Assembly (NCBI GenBank): GCA_027021615.1
Contig: JALUTY010000126.1
Span: forward strand, 1-64,000
Source: a bacterium
Lineage (GTDB): Bacteria; Desulfobacterota; Deferrisomatia; Deferrisomatales; Deferrisomataceae
Length of the DNA: 64,000 nt
Reading direction: 5' to 3'
The translations under genes and the position numbers were made by a program. The first letter of the stretch is position 1; each line of letters opens with the position of its first letter. The notes under the pieces are model-generated. The model did not search any database and was not told the origin of the DNA. It saw only the letters and a program-made list of their open reading frames with translations. This document shows, in pieces, positions 36,771 through 47,321 of the stretch.

Positions 36771-37301
36771 TCACTCGGCCGGCAGGCCCTCGTCGTACCG
36801 GCGGATCACCTCATCGGTGATGTCGATCGCCTTGGGCAGGAACAGCACGCCGCCCTCCTGGCGCTCCAGGATCAGGGTGTAGCCCTCGGTCTCCCCCAGC
36901 TTCTGAACCACCTTCTGGAGATCCCGCAGAATCCGGCGGGTCAGCTCCTGGTCCTTGCGCTGCAGCGCCTGCTGGCTCTCCTGGAACTTCGCCTTAAACG
37001 CCGCGAGCCGCTCCTTGTACGCCCGCTCCTTCTCGGCCCGGGCCGTCTCCGACAGCACCAGACCCTGCTTCTCGATCTCCTCGCGCAGGGCCTTCAGGTC
37101 GGCCTCCTCCTTCTCCAGCTCGGCCTTCCGCCGATCCGCCTCGGCCGTGAACTCGGCCTTGTACTTCTTACCCATGCGCGACTCGTTCAGGCACCGTTGC
37201 AGGTCCACGACCCCGATCTTCGCCGGCTCGGCCGCCCGCACTGCAGGCGCGAGGAACCCCGCCAAAAGGAGCACCCCCACAGCGATCGCAATCCGTCTCA
37301 T
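36771..37301 (-). CDS. skp: OmpH/Skp-family periplasmic chaperone
   Basis: A 176-residue exported protein. The signal peptide is IAIAVGVLLLAGFLAPAVRA. The mature part starts AEPAKIGVVDLQRCLNE, then a long charged coiled coil (about 50-130) and a final beta strand region. Skp binds unfolded outer-membrane proteins on their way to BamA, whose gene is next upstream in the operon. Confidence 0.9.
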   Translation of the reverse strand: MRRIAIAVGVLLLAGFLAPAVRAAEPAKIGVVDLQRCLNESRMGKKYKAEFTAEADRRKAELEKEEADLKALREEIEKQGLVLSETARAEKERAYKERLAAFKAKFQESQQALQRKDQELTRRILRDLQKVVQKLGETEGYTLILERQEGGVLFLPKAIDITDEVIRRYDEGLPAE

Positions 37302-37333
37302 CTCGTCCTCCTCAAAACCATGGAAGCGACAGC

Positions 37334-37700
37334 TCCTTGGGACAACTTCGGTCGTCGGTCAACGGTCGTCGGTCTGGGCCTTCGGCCCGCTAGAAAGCTG
37401 GAAGGCTAGGATGCTAGAAGGCTTGAAACCCTCCGTGATCTCCCAGCATTCCAAGCATGACCACGCCTCTTTGGCGCCACCTCACGGTCTCGGGGGGCAT
37501 GGGGTCTGCTGGAGTGCCGCGTGCGGCTCCTTAGCTCGCCGCGCAGCGCCTCCAACGTTCGCACCGTGAAATCGTTCGTGCCCCACCGAACTGTCATGAA
37601 ACCACCGCCGGTGCCCCGTGCCTGCGCGGCGAATCTCAATGCCCGGCTTCGCGCGCGGCCGGAACCAGGCCCCATGCCCCGCCGCCGGCAATGGCTCCGA
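37334..37700. repeat. Composite repeat E, full copy between skp and bamA
   Basis: In order: heptamers (CGGTCGT, CGGTCAA, CGGTCGT, CGGTCTG), the hairpin GGGCCTTCGGCCC, an octamer array (AGAAAGCT, GGAAGGCT, AGGATGCT, AGAAGGCT), a spacer, and the core with arms GGGGTCTGCTGGAG and CGGCCGGAACCAGGCCCC. It fills nearly the whole 424-bp gap. Confidence 0.75.
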
Positions 37701-37725
37701 CCCGCAGGAACGCTTGCCAGCCTCC

Positions 37726-39981
37726 TCAGAAGAACCCTCCGATGGTGAACTCCCACTGGGCCTGGTCCTCGTCCGGCTTGCGGTCGAGCACGTACCCCCA
37801 CTCCAGGCGCAACGGCCCCATGGGGCTGAACCACCGCACACCGGCGCCCGCGCTCTGGCGCAGACCGGTCTCGAAGAACGCCTCCCCCTCGTCCCAGGCG
37901 TTGCCCGCGTCGTAGAACACCACCCCCCGCAGCTTGGCCTCCTTGATCAGCGGGAACAGGTACTCCAGGTTCACCAAGATCTGCTTGTCCCCACCGATCA
38001 CGTCGCCGCTGGCGGGATCGACCGGCCCGATGCTGCGGATGTCGAATCCCCGCAGGCTGTTGATGCCGCCCAGGTAGTACCGCTCGTACACCGGGATGTC
38101 CCGACCGAGCAGGGAGTGGACGAACCCGGCCCGGGCCCTCACGTGGAACACGTGCTCCCACCACAGAGGTGCGTAATGGGAGGCATCGATCTCGTACTTG
38201 AGGTAGGCCGCGTCCCCGCCCAGGAACCCCCCCGCCCACTCCACGCTCCACTGGGCCCGGGTCCCCTTGTTGGGCTCCCACAGGTTGTCTACGGTGTCGT
38301 AGATCAGCAGCCCGGTCAACGACGAGGTCACCGTGGTCCCCAGCTGCTCCTGGATCAGGGTCGAGGCGAACTCGCTCACGTTCTTGACCTCGGCCTCCTC
38401 CAGCCGGTAGACGCCCCGAAGCTTCCAGTCGTCGTCGAGGGCGGTGCCCACCTTCAAGGCCCCTCCCAGCGAGAACTTATCGTAGTCGGTGTAGGTACGG
38501 ATCGACTTGTACACATCGAACCCGAAGTACCAGTAGGTGTCGAACACCCGGGGGTTGTTGAAGGTGAAGCTGTAGGTCTCGCGGGTGGAGCCGAAGTTGG
38601 CTTGGAGCGCCAGCTGGTACCCCAGCCCCATGAAGTTCCGCTGGCTCACGTTGGCCATTCCGATGATCTTGTCCACCGACGAGTACCCTGCGCCGAAGCT
38701 GAACGCACCGGTGGGCTTCTCCTCCACCTCGATCGTGATGTCCACCAGGTCGGTACCGGGCCGGCGCTGGGTCGACACGTTCACCTTCTCGAAAAACCCC
38801 AGCCGCCGGATGTCGCGTTCGCTCTTTCGCAGGGCCGTGGCGTTGTACAGGTCTCCTTCGGCCAGGCGCATCTCCCTCCGCAGCACCCGGTCGCGGGTCT
38901 TGGTGTTGCCCCGCACCTCGATCCGGCCGATCCGGATCCGGTCGCCCTTGTGGATCTCGAACGTCACATCCACGATGCGCCGCCGTCGGTCCACCTGGGT
39001 GCGGGGGTTCACATCGGCGAACGCATACCCCAGGTCGGCATACAGGTCCGTCACCTTGTCGTAGGCCCGACGCAGGTCCTCGCTGCGGAACAGGTCCCCC
39101 TCGCGGATGTCGACAGCCTCGGCCAGCTCCTCCTGGGAGAACTCCAGATCGCCCGCGAACGAGACCCTCCCGAACGCATACACCTCACCCTCGCGTACCG
39201 GGATGTCCACCTTGATCCACCTTCGGTCCGCCGTGAGGCTCACCAGAGGGTCCAACACCTCGGCCTCGGCATACCCGTGGTTCAGGTAGTACGCCCGAAT
39301 CATCTCCCGGTCCCGCTCCAGGTCAGACTCCTGAAACGTGCCCGCTCCGCTGAGCCACGACCAAGGGCCCACGGGGCGAAGAGTGAGGTACCTCTCGATC
39401 TGCTCCTCGTTCGCCTCGTCCACGCCCGCCAGGTTCAAGGTCTTCAGCCGGACCTTCTCCCCCTCCTTCACCCGAAACACCAGGTCCACCTGGTTCTTGC
39501 CGTCGTCCAACGGCACGATCTCGTGAGTGACCTCGGCCAAGTAGTAGCCCTTCTCTCGGTACAGGGCCCGAATGGCCTCCTCCGCCTCCTGGATCTGGGA
39601 CTCCAGCAGGATCTCCCGGGGCTTAAGGGACACCTTCTCCTTGAGGTCCTCGGGGTCCAGGTGCTCGGTGCCGTCGGCCCTCCACTCCCGAAGCGCCGGC
39701 CGCTCTTGGACCAGGAAGGTCAGAACCCCGTCGTCATCCAGGTCCGCCACCACGTCCTCGAAGTAGCCCAAGCCGTAGATGGCCCGGATGTCCTCGCGTA
39801 CCTGGCGGGGGTCCAGGGGCTTGCCGGCTCGGCTTCCCACCTTTTGCAGGATCAGACCTTCCTCGATCCTCAGGTTGCCGCGCACCCGCACCGCCGTCAG
39901 GACATTCGCGGCCCAGGCGCAGGCCGCCCACAGCAGCACGGCCGCCATCCCGCCTGCCACCGCTCGCTCGGCGCGGCTCAC
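37726..39981 (-). CDS. bamA: Outer-membrane protein assembly factor BamA
   Basis: A 751-residue protein. A signal peptide ([15 protein letters not shown]) is followed by five POTRA domains (about 27-420) and a 16-strand Omp85 barrel. The barrel's L6 motif is SLRGFDIRS, and the C-terminus ends [10 protein letters not shown] with the terminal aromatic signal. GTG 39981 overlaps the lolD stop by GTGA. It inserts beta-barrel proteins into the outer membrane. Confidence 0.95.
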   Translation of the reverse strand: MSRAERAVAGGMAAVLLWAACAWAANVLTAVRVRGNLRIEEGLILQKVGSRAGKPLDPRQVREDIRAIYGLGYFEDVVADLDDDGVLTFLVQERPALREWRADGTEHLDPEDLKEKVSLKPREILLESQIQEAEEAIRALYREKGYYLAEVTHEIVPLDDGKNQVDLVFRVKEGEKVRLKTLNLAGVDEANEEQIERYLTLRPVGPWSWLSGAGTFQESDLERDREMIRAYYLNHGYAEAEVLDPLVSLTADRRWIKVDIPVREGEVYAFGRVSFAGDLEFSQEELAEAVDIREGDLFRSEDLRRAYDKVTDLYADLGYAFADVNPRTQVDRRRRIVDVTFEIHKGDRIRIGRIEVRGNTKTRDRVLRREMRLAEGDLYNATALRKSERDIRRLGFFEKVNVSTQRRPGTDLVDITIEVEEKPTGAFSFGAGYSSVDKIIGMANVSQRNFMGLGYQLALQANFGSTRETYSFTFNNPRVFDTYWYFGFDVYKSIRTYTDYDKFSLGGALKVGTALDDDWKLRGVYRLEEAEVKNVSEFASTLIQEQLGTTVTSSLTGLLIYDTVDNLWEPNKGTRAQWSVEWAGGFLGGDAAYLKYEIDASHYAPLWWEHVFHVRARAGFVHSLLGRDIPVYERYYLGGINSLRGFDIRSIGPVDPASGDVIGGDKQILVNLEYLFPLIKEAKLRGVVFYDAGNAWDEGEAFFETGLRQSAGAGVRWFSPMGPLRLEWGYVLDRKPDEDQAQWEFTIGGFF

Positions 39982-40670
39982 GTTCCGTTCCTTTCGTCGG
40001 CGGCGATACGGCCGTCCACCAGGGTCACCACCCGATCCATCCGCCGGGCCAGCTCGGGGTTGTGGGTCACCACCACCAGGGCCACTCCGGTGCGGCGGTT
40101 CCACTCCAGCAACAGTTCGTGCACGGCCTCTCCCGTCCTGTAATCCAGGTTTCCCGTCGGTTCGTCGGCCAACAGCACCTGGGGCTCCGTCACCAGAGCC
40201 CGTGCGATGGCCACCCGCTGCTGCTCCCCGCCCGACAGCTCCCCCGGCCGATGGTGAGTGCGCTCGGCCAGCCCCATCTGCTCCAACAGCCATCCTGCCC
40301 GGGCCTCGGCCTCCCCGCGGGGAGCCCCTCCGATCCGGGCCGGAAAGGCCACGTTCTCCAAAGCCGTGAACTCGGGCAGAAGGTGGTGGAACTGGAACAC
40401 GAACCCCACGTATCGGTTCCGAAACCGCGCCAGCTCCGGGTCGGGCCGGGCGAACAGGTCCTCGTCCCGGAACCACACCCGCCCCCCGGTGGGGCGATCC
40501 AGCCCCCCCAGGATGTGGAGCAGGGTGGACTTGCCCGCGCCCGACGGCCCCACCACCGCCGTGCGCGCCCCGGCCTCCACGGTGAGATCGATCCCCTTGA
40601 GCACCCGCAGCTCTCCCCCCGGCTGAGGGTAGCACTTCTCCAGGGACTCGGCCCGCAGGACCGGCGTCAC
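39978..40670 (-). CDS. lolD: Lipoprotein-releasing ABC ATPase
   Basis: A 230-residue ATPase with Walker [30 protein letters not shown] (a LolD-typical stretch), signature [15 protein letters not shown] and Walker [16 protein letters not shown] 40670 overlaps the cNMP-binding gene by GTGA. It probably pairs with the LolC-like permease encoded at 41846. Confidence 0.9.
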   Translation of the reverse strand: MTPVLRAESLEKCYPQPGGELRVLKGIDLTVEAGARTAVVGPSGAGKSTLLHILGGLDRPTGGRVWFRDEDLFARPDPELARFRNRYVGFVFQFHHLLPEFTALENVAFPARIGGAPRGEAEARAGWLLEQMGLAERTHHRPGELSGGEQQRVAIARALVTEPQVLLADEPTGNLDYRTGEAVHELLLEWNRRTGVALVVVTHNPELARRMDRVVTLVDGRIAADERNGT

Positions 40671-41836
40671 GGCCTCCTCCCGAGAATCCGGGCCACGGTG
40701 TCCCGGGCCCGGCCGTCCCTCAGGGCCTCTAGGGCCTGACGCACTTGGGGGTGGTGCTCCAGCACCGGGTCCAGGTCCTCGCCCCCGGCCCGAAGCACCT
40801 CGCCGGCCTCCTCGGCCGTCACCGTGGCCGTGCGGGGGGTACGGCTCACCAGGGCCACCTCCCCGAACAGGTCCCCAGGGCCCAGGGTGGCCAGAACGAC
40901 CGGATCCTTTCGGCCGGGAGGCACCGTCCACACCCGGAACCGCCCGCGCTTGACGATGTACACCGAACGGTCGTCCTCCCCCTCCCGGACCACGTCTTGC
41001 CCTGCGTCCACCCGCACGATCTCGAAGCGGCGAGCCAGATTCTTTCGTTCCTCGGGAGGCAACGAGCGGAATGCGTGGGACGCCGCCAGCACGCCGTCGA
41101 GCACCCGGTCCCGATAGAAAGCGTGCAGGGCGTCGGCCACCCCAGGATACCGCTCGATCAGGGCCTCCACATCCTCCCGACGGATCTCCAGGAGCTCCGT
41201 CGGGGTCACCGCCACCACGTCGGCGTTCCTGGGCTCGTGGCTGAAGAACGCCGCCTCCCCGAAAAACGACCCCTCCCCCAGCTCGGCCAGCACCGTGCCC
41301 CGGCGCTCCACGCGGACCACCCCCGAGGTCACCACGAACACCGACTCCCCCGGGTCCCCCTGACGGAACAACGTCTCTCCCATGGCCAGCGACCGGGGGA
41401 TGGTCTTCTGGAGGACCCGACGGAACGCTTCGGGCTCCAGGTCCGAGAACAAGGGGATCTTGGGCAGGGGCTGCTGGTCCTTCTCCCGCACCCCCCGGGC
41501 CAGCCCCCGCTGGGCGTAGAGCTCGGCCAGCCGCCGGCCCACGTCGTCCGCCTCGGGGTCGCAGCGCTCCAGGATCTTGTACACCGCGATGGCTTGCATC
41601 AGGAACCCCCCGCGCGCGTAACGGTCGGCCAGATCCCGGTACGCCTCGGCCGCCTCCTTCGCTCGCCCCAGCTTGGCCTGCAGATCCCCCACCCGCCGCA
41701 GCACGGCCAGGTTGTCCGGGTCCTTGGCCAGCACGCGCTCGTACGCGGCCAGGGCCGCGGCCCATTGCCCCTTGGTGTACAGGGCGTCGGCGTGGCTCTT
41801 GTCATCTTTCTTGCTGCGCCGGAAAAAGAGGGCCAT
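40667..41836 (-). CDS. TPR protein with two cyclic-nucleotide-binding domains
   Basis: A 389-residue soluble protein. Residues 10-110 carry TPR-like helices ([20 protein letters not shown]). Two cNMP-binding beta-rolls follow: [20 protein letters not shown] with [20 protein letters not shown], then [20 protein letters not shown] with [20 protein letters not shown]. The phosphate-binding RxA/S signature is only partly kept (PRNADV, PRTATV). No kinase, channel or DNA-binding part is present. It is inserted between lolC and lolD and coupled to lolD by GTGA, so it may regulate lipoprotein release or outer-membrane biogenesis; that is inference. Confidence 0.8.
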   Translation of the reverse strand: MALFFRRSKKDDKSHADALYTKGQWAAALAAYERVLAKDPDNLAVLRRVGDLQAKLGRAKEAAEAYRDLADRYARGGFLMQAIAVYKILERCDPEADDVGRRLAELYAQRGLARGVREKDQQPLPKIPLFSDLEPEAFRRVLQKTIPRSLAMGETLFRQGDPGESVFVVTSGVVRVERRGTVLAELGEGSFFGEAAFFSHEPRNADVVAVTPTELLEIRREDVEALIERYPGVADALHAFYRDRVLDGVLAASHAFRSLPPEERKNLARRFEIVRVDAGQDVVREGEDDRSVYIVKRGRFRVWTVPPGRKDPVVLATLGPGDLFGEVALVSRTPRTATVTAEEAGEVLRAGGEDLDPVLEHHPQVRQALEALRDGRARDTVARILGRRP

Positions 41837-41845
41837 GGGGGCTCA

Positions 41846-43069
41846 TCACTCGTAGCGCAGGATCTCCACCGGATCCATCCGGGCCGCCTGCCACGAAGGG
41901 TACAGGGTGGCCAGGAAACACAGGGCCAAGGCGCATCCCGCCACGATGAGGAACACCTCGGGCTCCATCACCACCGGCAGGGTGTCGATGTAGTAGACGT
42001 CGCTGGGCAGCCGGATGAACCGATACCGCTCCAAAAGGGAGCACAGTCCCCACCCCCCGATCAACCCCAGGGCGGTTCCCAGCCCCCCGATCACCATGCC
42101 CTCGGCCACGAAGATCCTCCGGATCGTCCGGGCCGTGGCGCCCATGGACTTGAGCACCCCGATCTCACGGGACTTCTCGAGCACCACCATGATCAGGGTG
42201 GCCGCGATGTTGAAGGCGGCCACCACCACGATCAGCGCCAAGATGATGAACATGGCGGTCTTTTCCAACTTCAAGGCACTAAACAGGTTCCGGTTCATCT
42301 CCATCCAGTCCCGGGCCCAGTACCCGGCTCCCAGCGCCGCCTCGATGCGCCGGGCCGCCCGGCGGGCGGCGTACAGGTCGGCCAGGCGCACCTCGATCCC
42401 GCTGACCCCGTCCCCCAGGCGCAGGAAGTCCTGAGCCTCAGCAAGGGAGGTCACCACGATGCCCGTGTCGTACTCGTACATGCCCGACGCGAAGAGCCCC
42501 TTCACCCGGAAGGCCCGGATGCGGGGTACGAGACCCAAAGGGGTGAGCCCCCCGGCCGGGCTGACGAGCTGGACCGTGTCCCCCACCAGGATCCCGAGGT
42601 TCCGGGCGAGCTCCCGGCCCAGGATCACGCCGGGCCCGTCCTGGGTCAGGTCCGAGAGGCTTCCTTCCACCAGGAACCGCCCCAGGTCCGTGGCCTCGCC
42701 GGCGGTCTCCGGGTCCACGCCCCGGAGCAGCGCCGCGGTCACAGTGCCTCCGTAGACCAGCATCACCTGTCCCGACACGAACGGGGTGGCCGCCACCACC
42801 CCCTCCACCGCCCGGACCTTCCGGGTCACCCGGCGGTAATCCGTGAGCGTGCCTCCCATCGGGTACACCACCACGTGGGCGTTCGTGCCCAGAATCTTGT
42901 CACGCAGGTCTCGCTCGAACCCCGTCATGACCGAAAGGACCACGATCAGGGCTGTCACCCCCACCGCCACCCCCCCTACGCTGATCCAGGTGATCAGCGA
43001 GATGAACCGTTCGCGGCGGCGGCCCCGCAGGTAGCGCAGCGCCACCCACAGCTCCAGGGGGAGCTCCAT
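41846..43069 (-). CDS. lolC: LolC/LolE-family permease
   Basis: A 407-residue permease. The N-terminus WVALRYLRGRRRERFISLIT is a hallmark of LolC/E. A first membrane helix, a periplasmic domain (about 50-260) and three C-terminal helices follow, ending YPSWQAARMDPVEILRYE. It lies 6 bp after lysS. One permease gene is seen, so it may form a homodimer with LolD (LolF-like system). Confidence 0.9.
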   Translation of the reverse strand: MELPLELWVALRYLRGRRRERFISLITWISVGGVAVGVTALIVVLSVMTGFERDLRDKILGTNAHVVVYPMGGTLTDYRRVTRKVRAVEGVVAATPFVSGQVMLVYGGTVTAALLRGVDPETAGEATDLGRFLVEGSLSDLTQDGPGVILGRELARNLGILVGDTVQLVSPAGGLTPLGLVPRIRAFRVKGLFASGMYEYDTGIVVTSLAEAQDFLRLGDGVSGIEVRLADLYAARRAARRIEAALGAGYWARDWMEMNRNLFSALKLEKTAMFIILALIVVVAAFNIAATLIMVVLEKSREIGVLKSMGATARTIRRIFVAEGMVIGGLGTALGLIGGWGLCSLLERYRFIRLPSDVYYIDTLPVVMEPEVFLIVAGCALALCFLATLYPSWQAARMDPVEILRYE

Positions 43070-43075
43070 CGCTGC

Positions 43076-44560
43076 TCAGGACTCCGGCCGCATGTGGGGG
43101 AACAGGATCACGTCCCGGATGGAGGGACTGTCGGTGAACAGCATCACCATCCGGTCGATGCCGATCCCTTCGCCCGCGGTGGGGGGCATGCCGTACTCCA
43201 GGGCCCGGACGAAGTCCTCGTCGATCCGGTGGGCCTCTTCGTCCCCCTGGGCCCTTTGGGCCGCCTGCTGCCGGAACCGCTCCAGCTGGTCGATGGGGTC
43301 GTTCAGCTCGCTGAAGGCGTTGGCGATCTCCCTGCGGGCGATGTAGAGCTCGAACCGGTCCACGTACCGGGGGTCCTGCTCGTTCCGGCGGGACAGGGGG
43401 GAGACCTCCACCGGGTACTGGGTGATGAACGTGGGCTGCACCAGGTGGGGCTCGGCCACCTCCTCGAACACCTCGGCTAAGACCTTGCCGTGGGGCATGC
43501 CGTCCACGTCCAGCCCTAACTTTCGGGCGTAAGCGGCCAGGGTCTCCGGATCGTCCACCTCGGCCTCGGTCAGGCCGGCGTGGCGCATCACGGCCTCCCG
43601 CACCGTCAGCCGCGGCCAAGGCGGGGTGAGGTCGATCTCCTCCCCCCGGTACACGAGGCGGGTCGTGCCGTTGAGCACCTCGGCCACGTGGACGAACAGC
43701 TCCTCGGTCAGGCCCATCAGGTCCTCGTAAGTGGCGTAGGCCTGGTAGAACTCCACCATGGTGAACTCGGGGTTGTGCTGGTTCGAGAGCCCCTCGTTGC
43801 GGAAGTTGCGGTTGATCTCGAACACCCGCTCGAACCCGCCCACCACGAGCCGCTTGAGGTAGAGCTCGGGGGCCACCCGCAGGTACAGGATCATGTCCAG
43901 GGCGTTGTGGTGGGTGACGAAAGGCCGGGCCGTGGCGCCCCCCGGGATCGGCTGCATCATGGGGGTCTCCATCTCCACGAACCCCCGGGATGAAAGGAAC
44001 TCCCGCACCAACCGGATGATCCGGCTGCGGCGCAGGAACGTCTCGCGCACGGCGGGGTTCATGATCAGGTCCACATACCGCTGCCGGTACCGGGTCTCCT
44101 TGTCCGTGAGCCCGTGCCACTTCTCGGGCAGGGGACGCAGGCTCTTGGCCAGCAGCCGCACCTCCCGGGCCTCCACGGTGAGCTCGCCGGTCCGGGTGCG
44201 GATGAGGGGCCCCGTAGCCCCCAGGAAGTCGCCCACGTCCAGCTTCCGGAACCAGGCGTAGGCATCGGGCCCCACCGCGTTCTTTTGGACCAGCACCTGG
44301 ATCTGGCCCGACCGGTCCTGAAGCTTGACGAATGCGGCCTTCCCGAACGAGCGCAGGGCCATGATCCGGCCGGCCACCCGAAAGGCTCCCTCCATCTCCT
44401 GCAGGGCCTCGGCCGTCTTGTCGTCGTGGGCCCTGTGGATCTCGGCGGCGGTGTGGGACGGCCGGAAGTCGTTGGGATAGGGGGGAATCCCGAGGCGTCG
44501 AAACTCCTCGAGCTTTTGGATCCGCTGGGCGATCAGGGGGTTGGTCTGTCGGTGGTCCAT
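43076..44560 (-). CDS. lysS: Lysyl-tRNA synthetase (class II)
   Basis: A 494-residue enzyme. An N-terminal OB-fold binds the anticodon (VAGRIMALRSFGKAAFVKLQ), then come motif 2 (FEINRNFRNEGLSNQHNPEF) and motif 3 (GIGIDRMVMLFTD). It charges tRNA-Lys. It is the first gene of the lol-bam-lpx run; an octamer repeat region separates it from rny. Confidence 0.97.
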   Translation of the reverse strand: MDHRQTNPLIAQRIQKLEEFRRLGIPPYPNDFRPSHTAAEIHRAHDDKTAEALQEMEGAFRVAGRIMALRSFGKAAFVKLQDRSGQIQVLVQKNAVGPDAYAWFRKLDVGDFLGATGPLIRTRTGELTVEAREVRLLAKSLRPLPEKWHGLTDKETRYRQRYVDLIMNPAVRETFLRRSRIIRLVREFLSSRGFVEMETPMMQPIPGGATARPFVTHHNALDMILYLRVAPELYLKRLVVGGFERVFEINRNFRNEGLSNQHNPEFTMVEFYQAYATYEDLMGLTEELFVHVAEVLNGTTRLVYRGEEIDLTPPWPRLTVREAVMRHAGLTEAEVDDPETLAAYARKLGLDVDGMPHGKVLAEVFEEVAEPHLVQPTFITQYPVEVSPLSRRNEQDPRYVDRFELYIARREIANAFSELNDPIDQLERFRQQAAQRAQGDEEAHRIDEDFVRALEYGMPPTAGEGIGIDRMVMLFTDSPSIRDVILFPHMRPES

Positions 44561-44689
44561 CCGACGGTTCCTTTCCGATGATCAACGGTCGAACAAAAGG
44601 GGACGGAGCCAGCGGGAGCTCGCTCGGGTGACCGGGATACATAGCACGTTTCCCCCCGCGCAAACACCCCCGGCCCCCTCCATGTGACT

Positions 44690-44852
44690 TCCGCTAGGAC
44701 GTTAGGAGGCTGGGACGCTGGGAGGCTCGAAAACCTCCCGGATTCCCGCATGTTCTAGGGACCCCCACTCCTCCTCGCCTTCACCTCGCGGTCCGAGGAC
44801 GTGGTCTAGTCTCTAGTTTCCAGTCTCTAGAAGGCCCCGCAGGGCCTGAGGG
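44690..44852. repeat. Octamer and heptamer arrays with a short hairpin
   Basis: 44697-44735 holds AGGACGTT, AGGAGGCT, GGGACGCT, GGGAGGCT (period 8). 44807-44830 holds TAGTCTC, TAGTTTC, CAGTCTC (period 7, a different word from the CGGTCNN arrays). On the minus strand AGGCCC-TGC-GGGGCCT (44833-44850) may act as a weak terminator for rny. The rest of 44561-44861 contains no gene. Confidence 0.6.
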
Positions 44853-44861
44853 GGCTCCCTT

Positions 44862-46427
44862 CTACTTCGCGTAGTCCACCGCCCGGGTCTCCCGGATCAC
44901 GGTCACCTTGATCTGGCCAGGGTACGAGAGCTGGGACTCCACCTTGCGGGCCACGTCCCGGGCAAGGAGCGTGGCCCGGTCGTCGTCCACGCGGTCCGAG
45001 TTCACGATGATCCGGATCTCCCGGCCGGCCTGGATGGCATAGGACTTGGCCACGCCCTCGAACCCGTTGGCGATCCGCTCCAGATCCGCCAGACGTTTCA
45101 CGTAGGACTCGAGCATTTCCCTCCGGGCCCCGGGCCGAGCCGCGGACAGGGCGTCGGCGGCCTGCACCAGCACCGCCAAGACCGTCTCGGGCTTCACCTC
45201 GTCGTGGTGGGCGGCGATCGCGTGGACGATGTCGGACGCCTCGCCGTACTTGCGTGCCAGGTCGGCGCCGATGGCGGCATGGGACCCTTCCACCTCGTGG
45301 TCCACGGCCTTGCCGATGTCGTGGAGCAGACCGGCCCGTTTGGCCTTCTTGATGTTGATGCCCAGCTCCGCCGCCATGATGCCGCACAGGAACGCCACCT
45401 CCAGGGAGTGGGTCAGCACGTTCTGGGCGAACGACGATCGGAACTTCAGCCGGCCCAACAGGTTGACCACCTCCCCGTGGATGCCGTGGACCCCCACATC
45501 GAAGGTGGCCTGCTCACCGGCCTCCCGGATCTCGCGCTCCACCTCCTTGGAAACCTTCTTGACCATCTCCTCGATCCGTGCCGGGTGGATCCGGCCGTCC
45601 GCGATCAACCGTTCCAGGGCGATCCGGGCCACCTCCCGCCGGACCGGGTTGTACCCCGACAGCAGCACCGTCTCCGGCGTGTCGTCCACGATCAGGTCCA
45701 CGCCGGTGGCGGCCTCTATCGCCCGGATGTTGCGGCCCTCGCGGCCGATGATCCGGCCCTTCATCTCGTCGCTGGGCAGCTGCACGGCGGTCACCGTACG
45801 CTCGGCCACGTACTCACCGGCGTAACGCTGGATCGCCAGGCTGATGATCTCCTTGGCCTTGTTGTCGGCGGTCTTCCGGGCCTCCTCCTCGATCTCCCGA
45901 ATCTGCTTGGCCGCCTCGTGCCGCGCCTCGCTCAGGAGCGACGTCTTGAGCTCCTCCTTGGCCTCCTCAGCGCTCATGCCGGCCACCTTTTCCAGGGTCC
46001 GGAGCACCTCGGCCTGTCGCTGCTCCAGCTCCCGGGCCGACCTCTCCAGCTCCCGCCTGCGAGCCTCGCTCTGCCCCTCCCGTTCCTCCAGCCGGGCCTC
46101 CCGGCGCTCGAGGGACTCCTCCTTCTTCTCTAGATTCGCCTCCTTCTGCTGGAGCCGCCGCTCCAGGGCCACCACCTCGCCCTTGCGGCCCTCCATCTCC
46201 TGCTCCAGCCGGGCCTTCTCGGCAAGGACCTCTTCCTTGGCCCGGAGGACGGCCTCCTTTTTCAGGATCTCCGCCTCTTTCCGGGCCTCCTCCAACAGGG
46301 CACGAGCCTGGGCCTCATGGGAAGCCCTTTCGCGCCTCCAGAGCCTGCGGCCCAGGGCGTACCCCAAAACCAGGGCCGCCACCGCGGCCACCGCGATCCA
46401 GACCACAACGGTCACCATCATGTCCAC
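44862..46427 (-). CDS. rny: Ribonuclease Y
   Basis: A 521-residue endoribonuclease. It has an N-terminal membrane helix ([20 protein letters not shown]), a long coiled coil (about 30-200), a KH domain ([20 protein letters not shown]) and an HD domain ([29 protein letters not shown]). It initiates mRNA decay at the membrane. The start is GTG 46427 with GGAG upstream; ATG 46421 is equally possible. Confidence 0.95.
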   Translation of the reverse strand: MDMMVTVVVWIAVAAVAALVLGYALGRRLWRRERASHEAQARALLEEARKEAEILKKEAVLRAKEEVLAEKARLEQEMEGRKGEVVALERRLQQKEANLEKKEESLERREARLEEREGQSEARRRELERSARELEQRQAEVLRTLEKVAGMSAEEAKEELKTSLLSEARHEAAKQIREIEEEARKTADNKAKEIISLAIQRYAGEYVAERTVTAVQLPSDEMKGRIIGREGRNIRAIEAATGVDLIVDDTPETVLLSGYNPVRREVARIALERLIADGRIHPARIEEMVKKVSKEVEREIREAGEQATFDVGVHGIHGEVVNLLGRLKFRSSFAQNVLTHSLEVAFLCGIMAAELGINIKKAKRAGLLHDIGKAVDHEVEGSHAAIGADLARKYGEASDIVHAIAAHHDEVKPETVLAVLVQAADALSAARPGARREMLESYVKRLADLERIANGFEGVAKSYAIQAGREIRIIVNSDRVDDDRATLLARDVARKVESQLSYPGQIKVTVIRETRAVDYAK

Positions 46428-46564
46428 GGACGCTCCTCTCCTGATCGACGCACGGCCCGAAGTCGGACCGGCGGGGGGTGTGGAAGGCGGTTCGGCGGGA
46501 AGCTCCCCAGGAGCGGGGACGGAGAGGAACGCTTACGGGAAGGCGAGGGGAACAAGTCCCCCGC

Positions 46565-46732
46565 TCGTGCCGTGTTCCTTAAGGTTCGGTTGAACCTCGG
46601 ATGGAAAGGTGGGCGCCCTGTGGCCGCTTCGTCGGTTCCCCGCGAAGGGGAGCACGGTCCACGGCCAGGGAAGGCTCCCGTCTACCGTTGCGTTGGCTCA
46701 ACAGCTTCCATTCGGAATCACGAACACAGCAG
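46565..46732 (-). ncRNA. ssrS: Probable 6S RNA
   Basis: The 290-bp gap between zapA and rny holds no gene but can fold as one long hairpin: closing stem CTGTGTTC (46729-46722) with GAACACGG (46577-46570), an internal stem CCCTG-GCCG with CGGC-CACAGGG, and a tip CCCC-TTCGC-GGGG. A small 3' hairpin AGGTTC-AACC-GAACCT precedes the closing strand, as in 6S RNA. Size (about 170 nt) and position directly after zapA are those of 6S RNA, which binds RNA polymerase in stationary phase. The 5' end overlaps the zapA stop slightly. It was assigned by hand folding only. Confidence 0.55.
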
Positions 46733-47044
46733 GGGAACCACCTCTTCTTCGGCATCCGGGTGTGCCTCGGGCACCCGGCTGTCGATGCGCCTCACCAGTT
46801 CGGCACACCGACTCTCGACGCACTCCAGGAGTCTGCGCTGGTTCTCCTGTTCATCCAAAAGGTCGCTGGCCAGCTCCAGGGCGGCCAGCACGGCGATCTG
46901 CACCGTTGCCACCGAACGGGTCTGGGCCGCGACCTCGCGCATCCGCGCGTCCACCAACCGAGCCACGCGTTGTACGTGTTCCTCGGCCGCCTGGCTCCGA
47001 AGCCCATAGGTCTGGCCGAAGATCTCGACCCGGTAGGCGTTCAC
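46718..47044 (-). CDS. zapA: Cell division protein ZapA
   Basis: A 108-residue protein. The N-terminal region (VNAYRVEIFGQTYGLRSQAA) and VARLVDARMREVAAQTRSVA with a following helix match ZapA, which bundles FtsZ filaments. GTG 47044 overlaps the zapB-like gene by GTGA. The probable 6S RNA gene follows at once. Confidence 0.85.
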   Translation of the reverse strand: MNAYRVEIFGQTYGLRSQAAEEHVQRVARLVDARMREVAAQTRSVATVQIAVLAALELASDLLDEQENQRRLLECVESRCAELVRRIDSRVPEAHPDAEEEVVPLLCS

Positions 47045-47295
47045 ACGGTCACTCCGGGCTCGGGCGCCTCCATGGCCTCGAGGCGCTCGATCGTCTCAAT
47101 CATGCGGGCCAACCGTGACCGGATGAGATCCCGCTCCTGCCGTAAACCGTCCACCTCGCGTTCCAGGGTGCGCAACCGCTCGTCCTTCTCCGCCAGGCTG
47201 CGCTCCAGGACGGACTTCTCCTCCTTCAGCCGAACGAACAGCTCCGCGAGCCGTTCCAGCCGCTGCTCCAAAAGGCCCAGTTGTTCCAGCTGCAT
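47041..47295 (-). CDS. zapB: Coiled-coil protein, ZapB-like
   Basis: An 84-residue protein that is almost wholly coiled coil (LERLAELFVRLKEEKSVLER, then RTLEREVDGLRQERDLIRSR). Its size, heptads and coupling to zapA by GTGA fit ZapB, which links ZapA-FtsZ to the chromosome terminus. Sequence of coiled coils is weak evidence by itself, so position carries most of the call. Confidence 0.7.
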   Translation of the reverse strand: MQLEQLGLLEQRLERLAELFVRLKEEKSVLERSLAEKDERLRTLEREVDGLRQERDLIRSRLARMIETIERLEAMEAPEPGVTV

Positions 47296-47321
47296 GGCTT
47301 CCTCCGAGCCTTGGGGCCATG

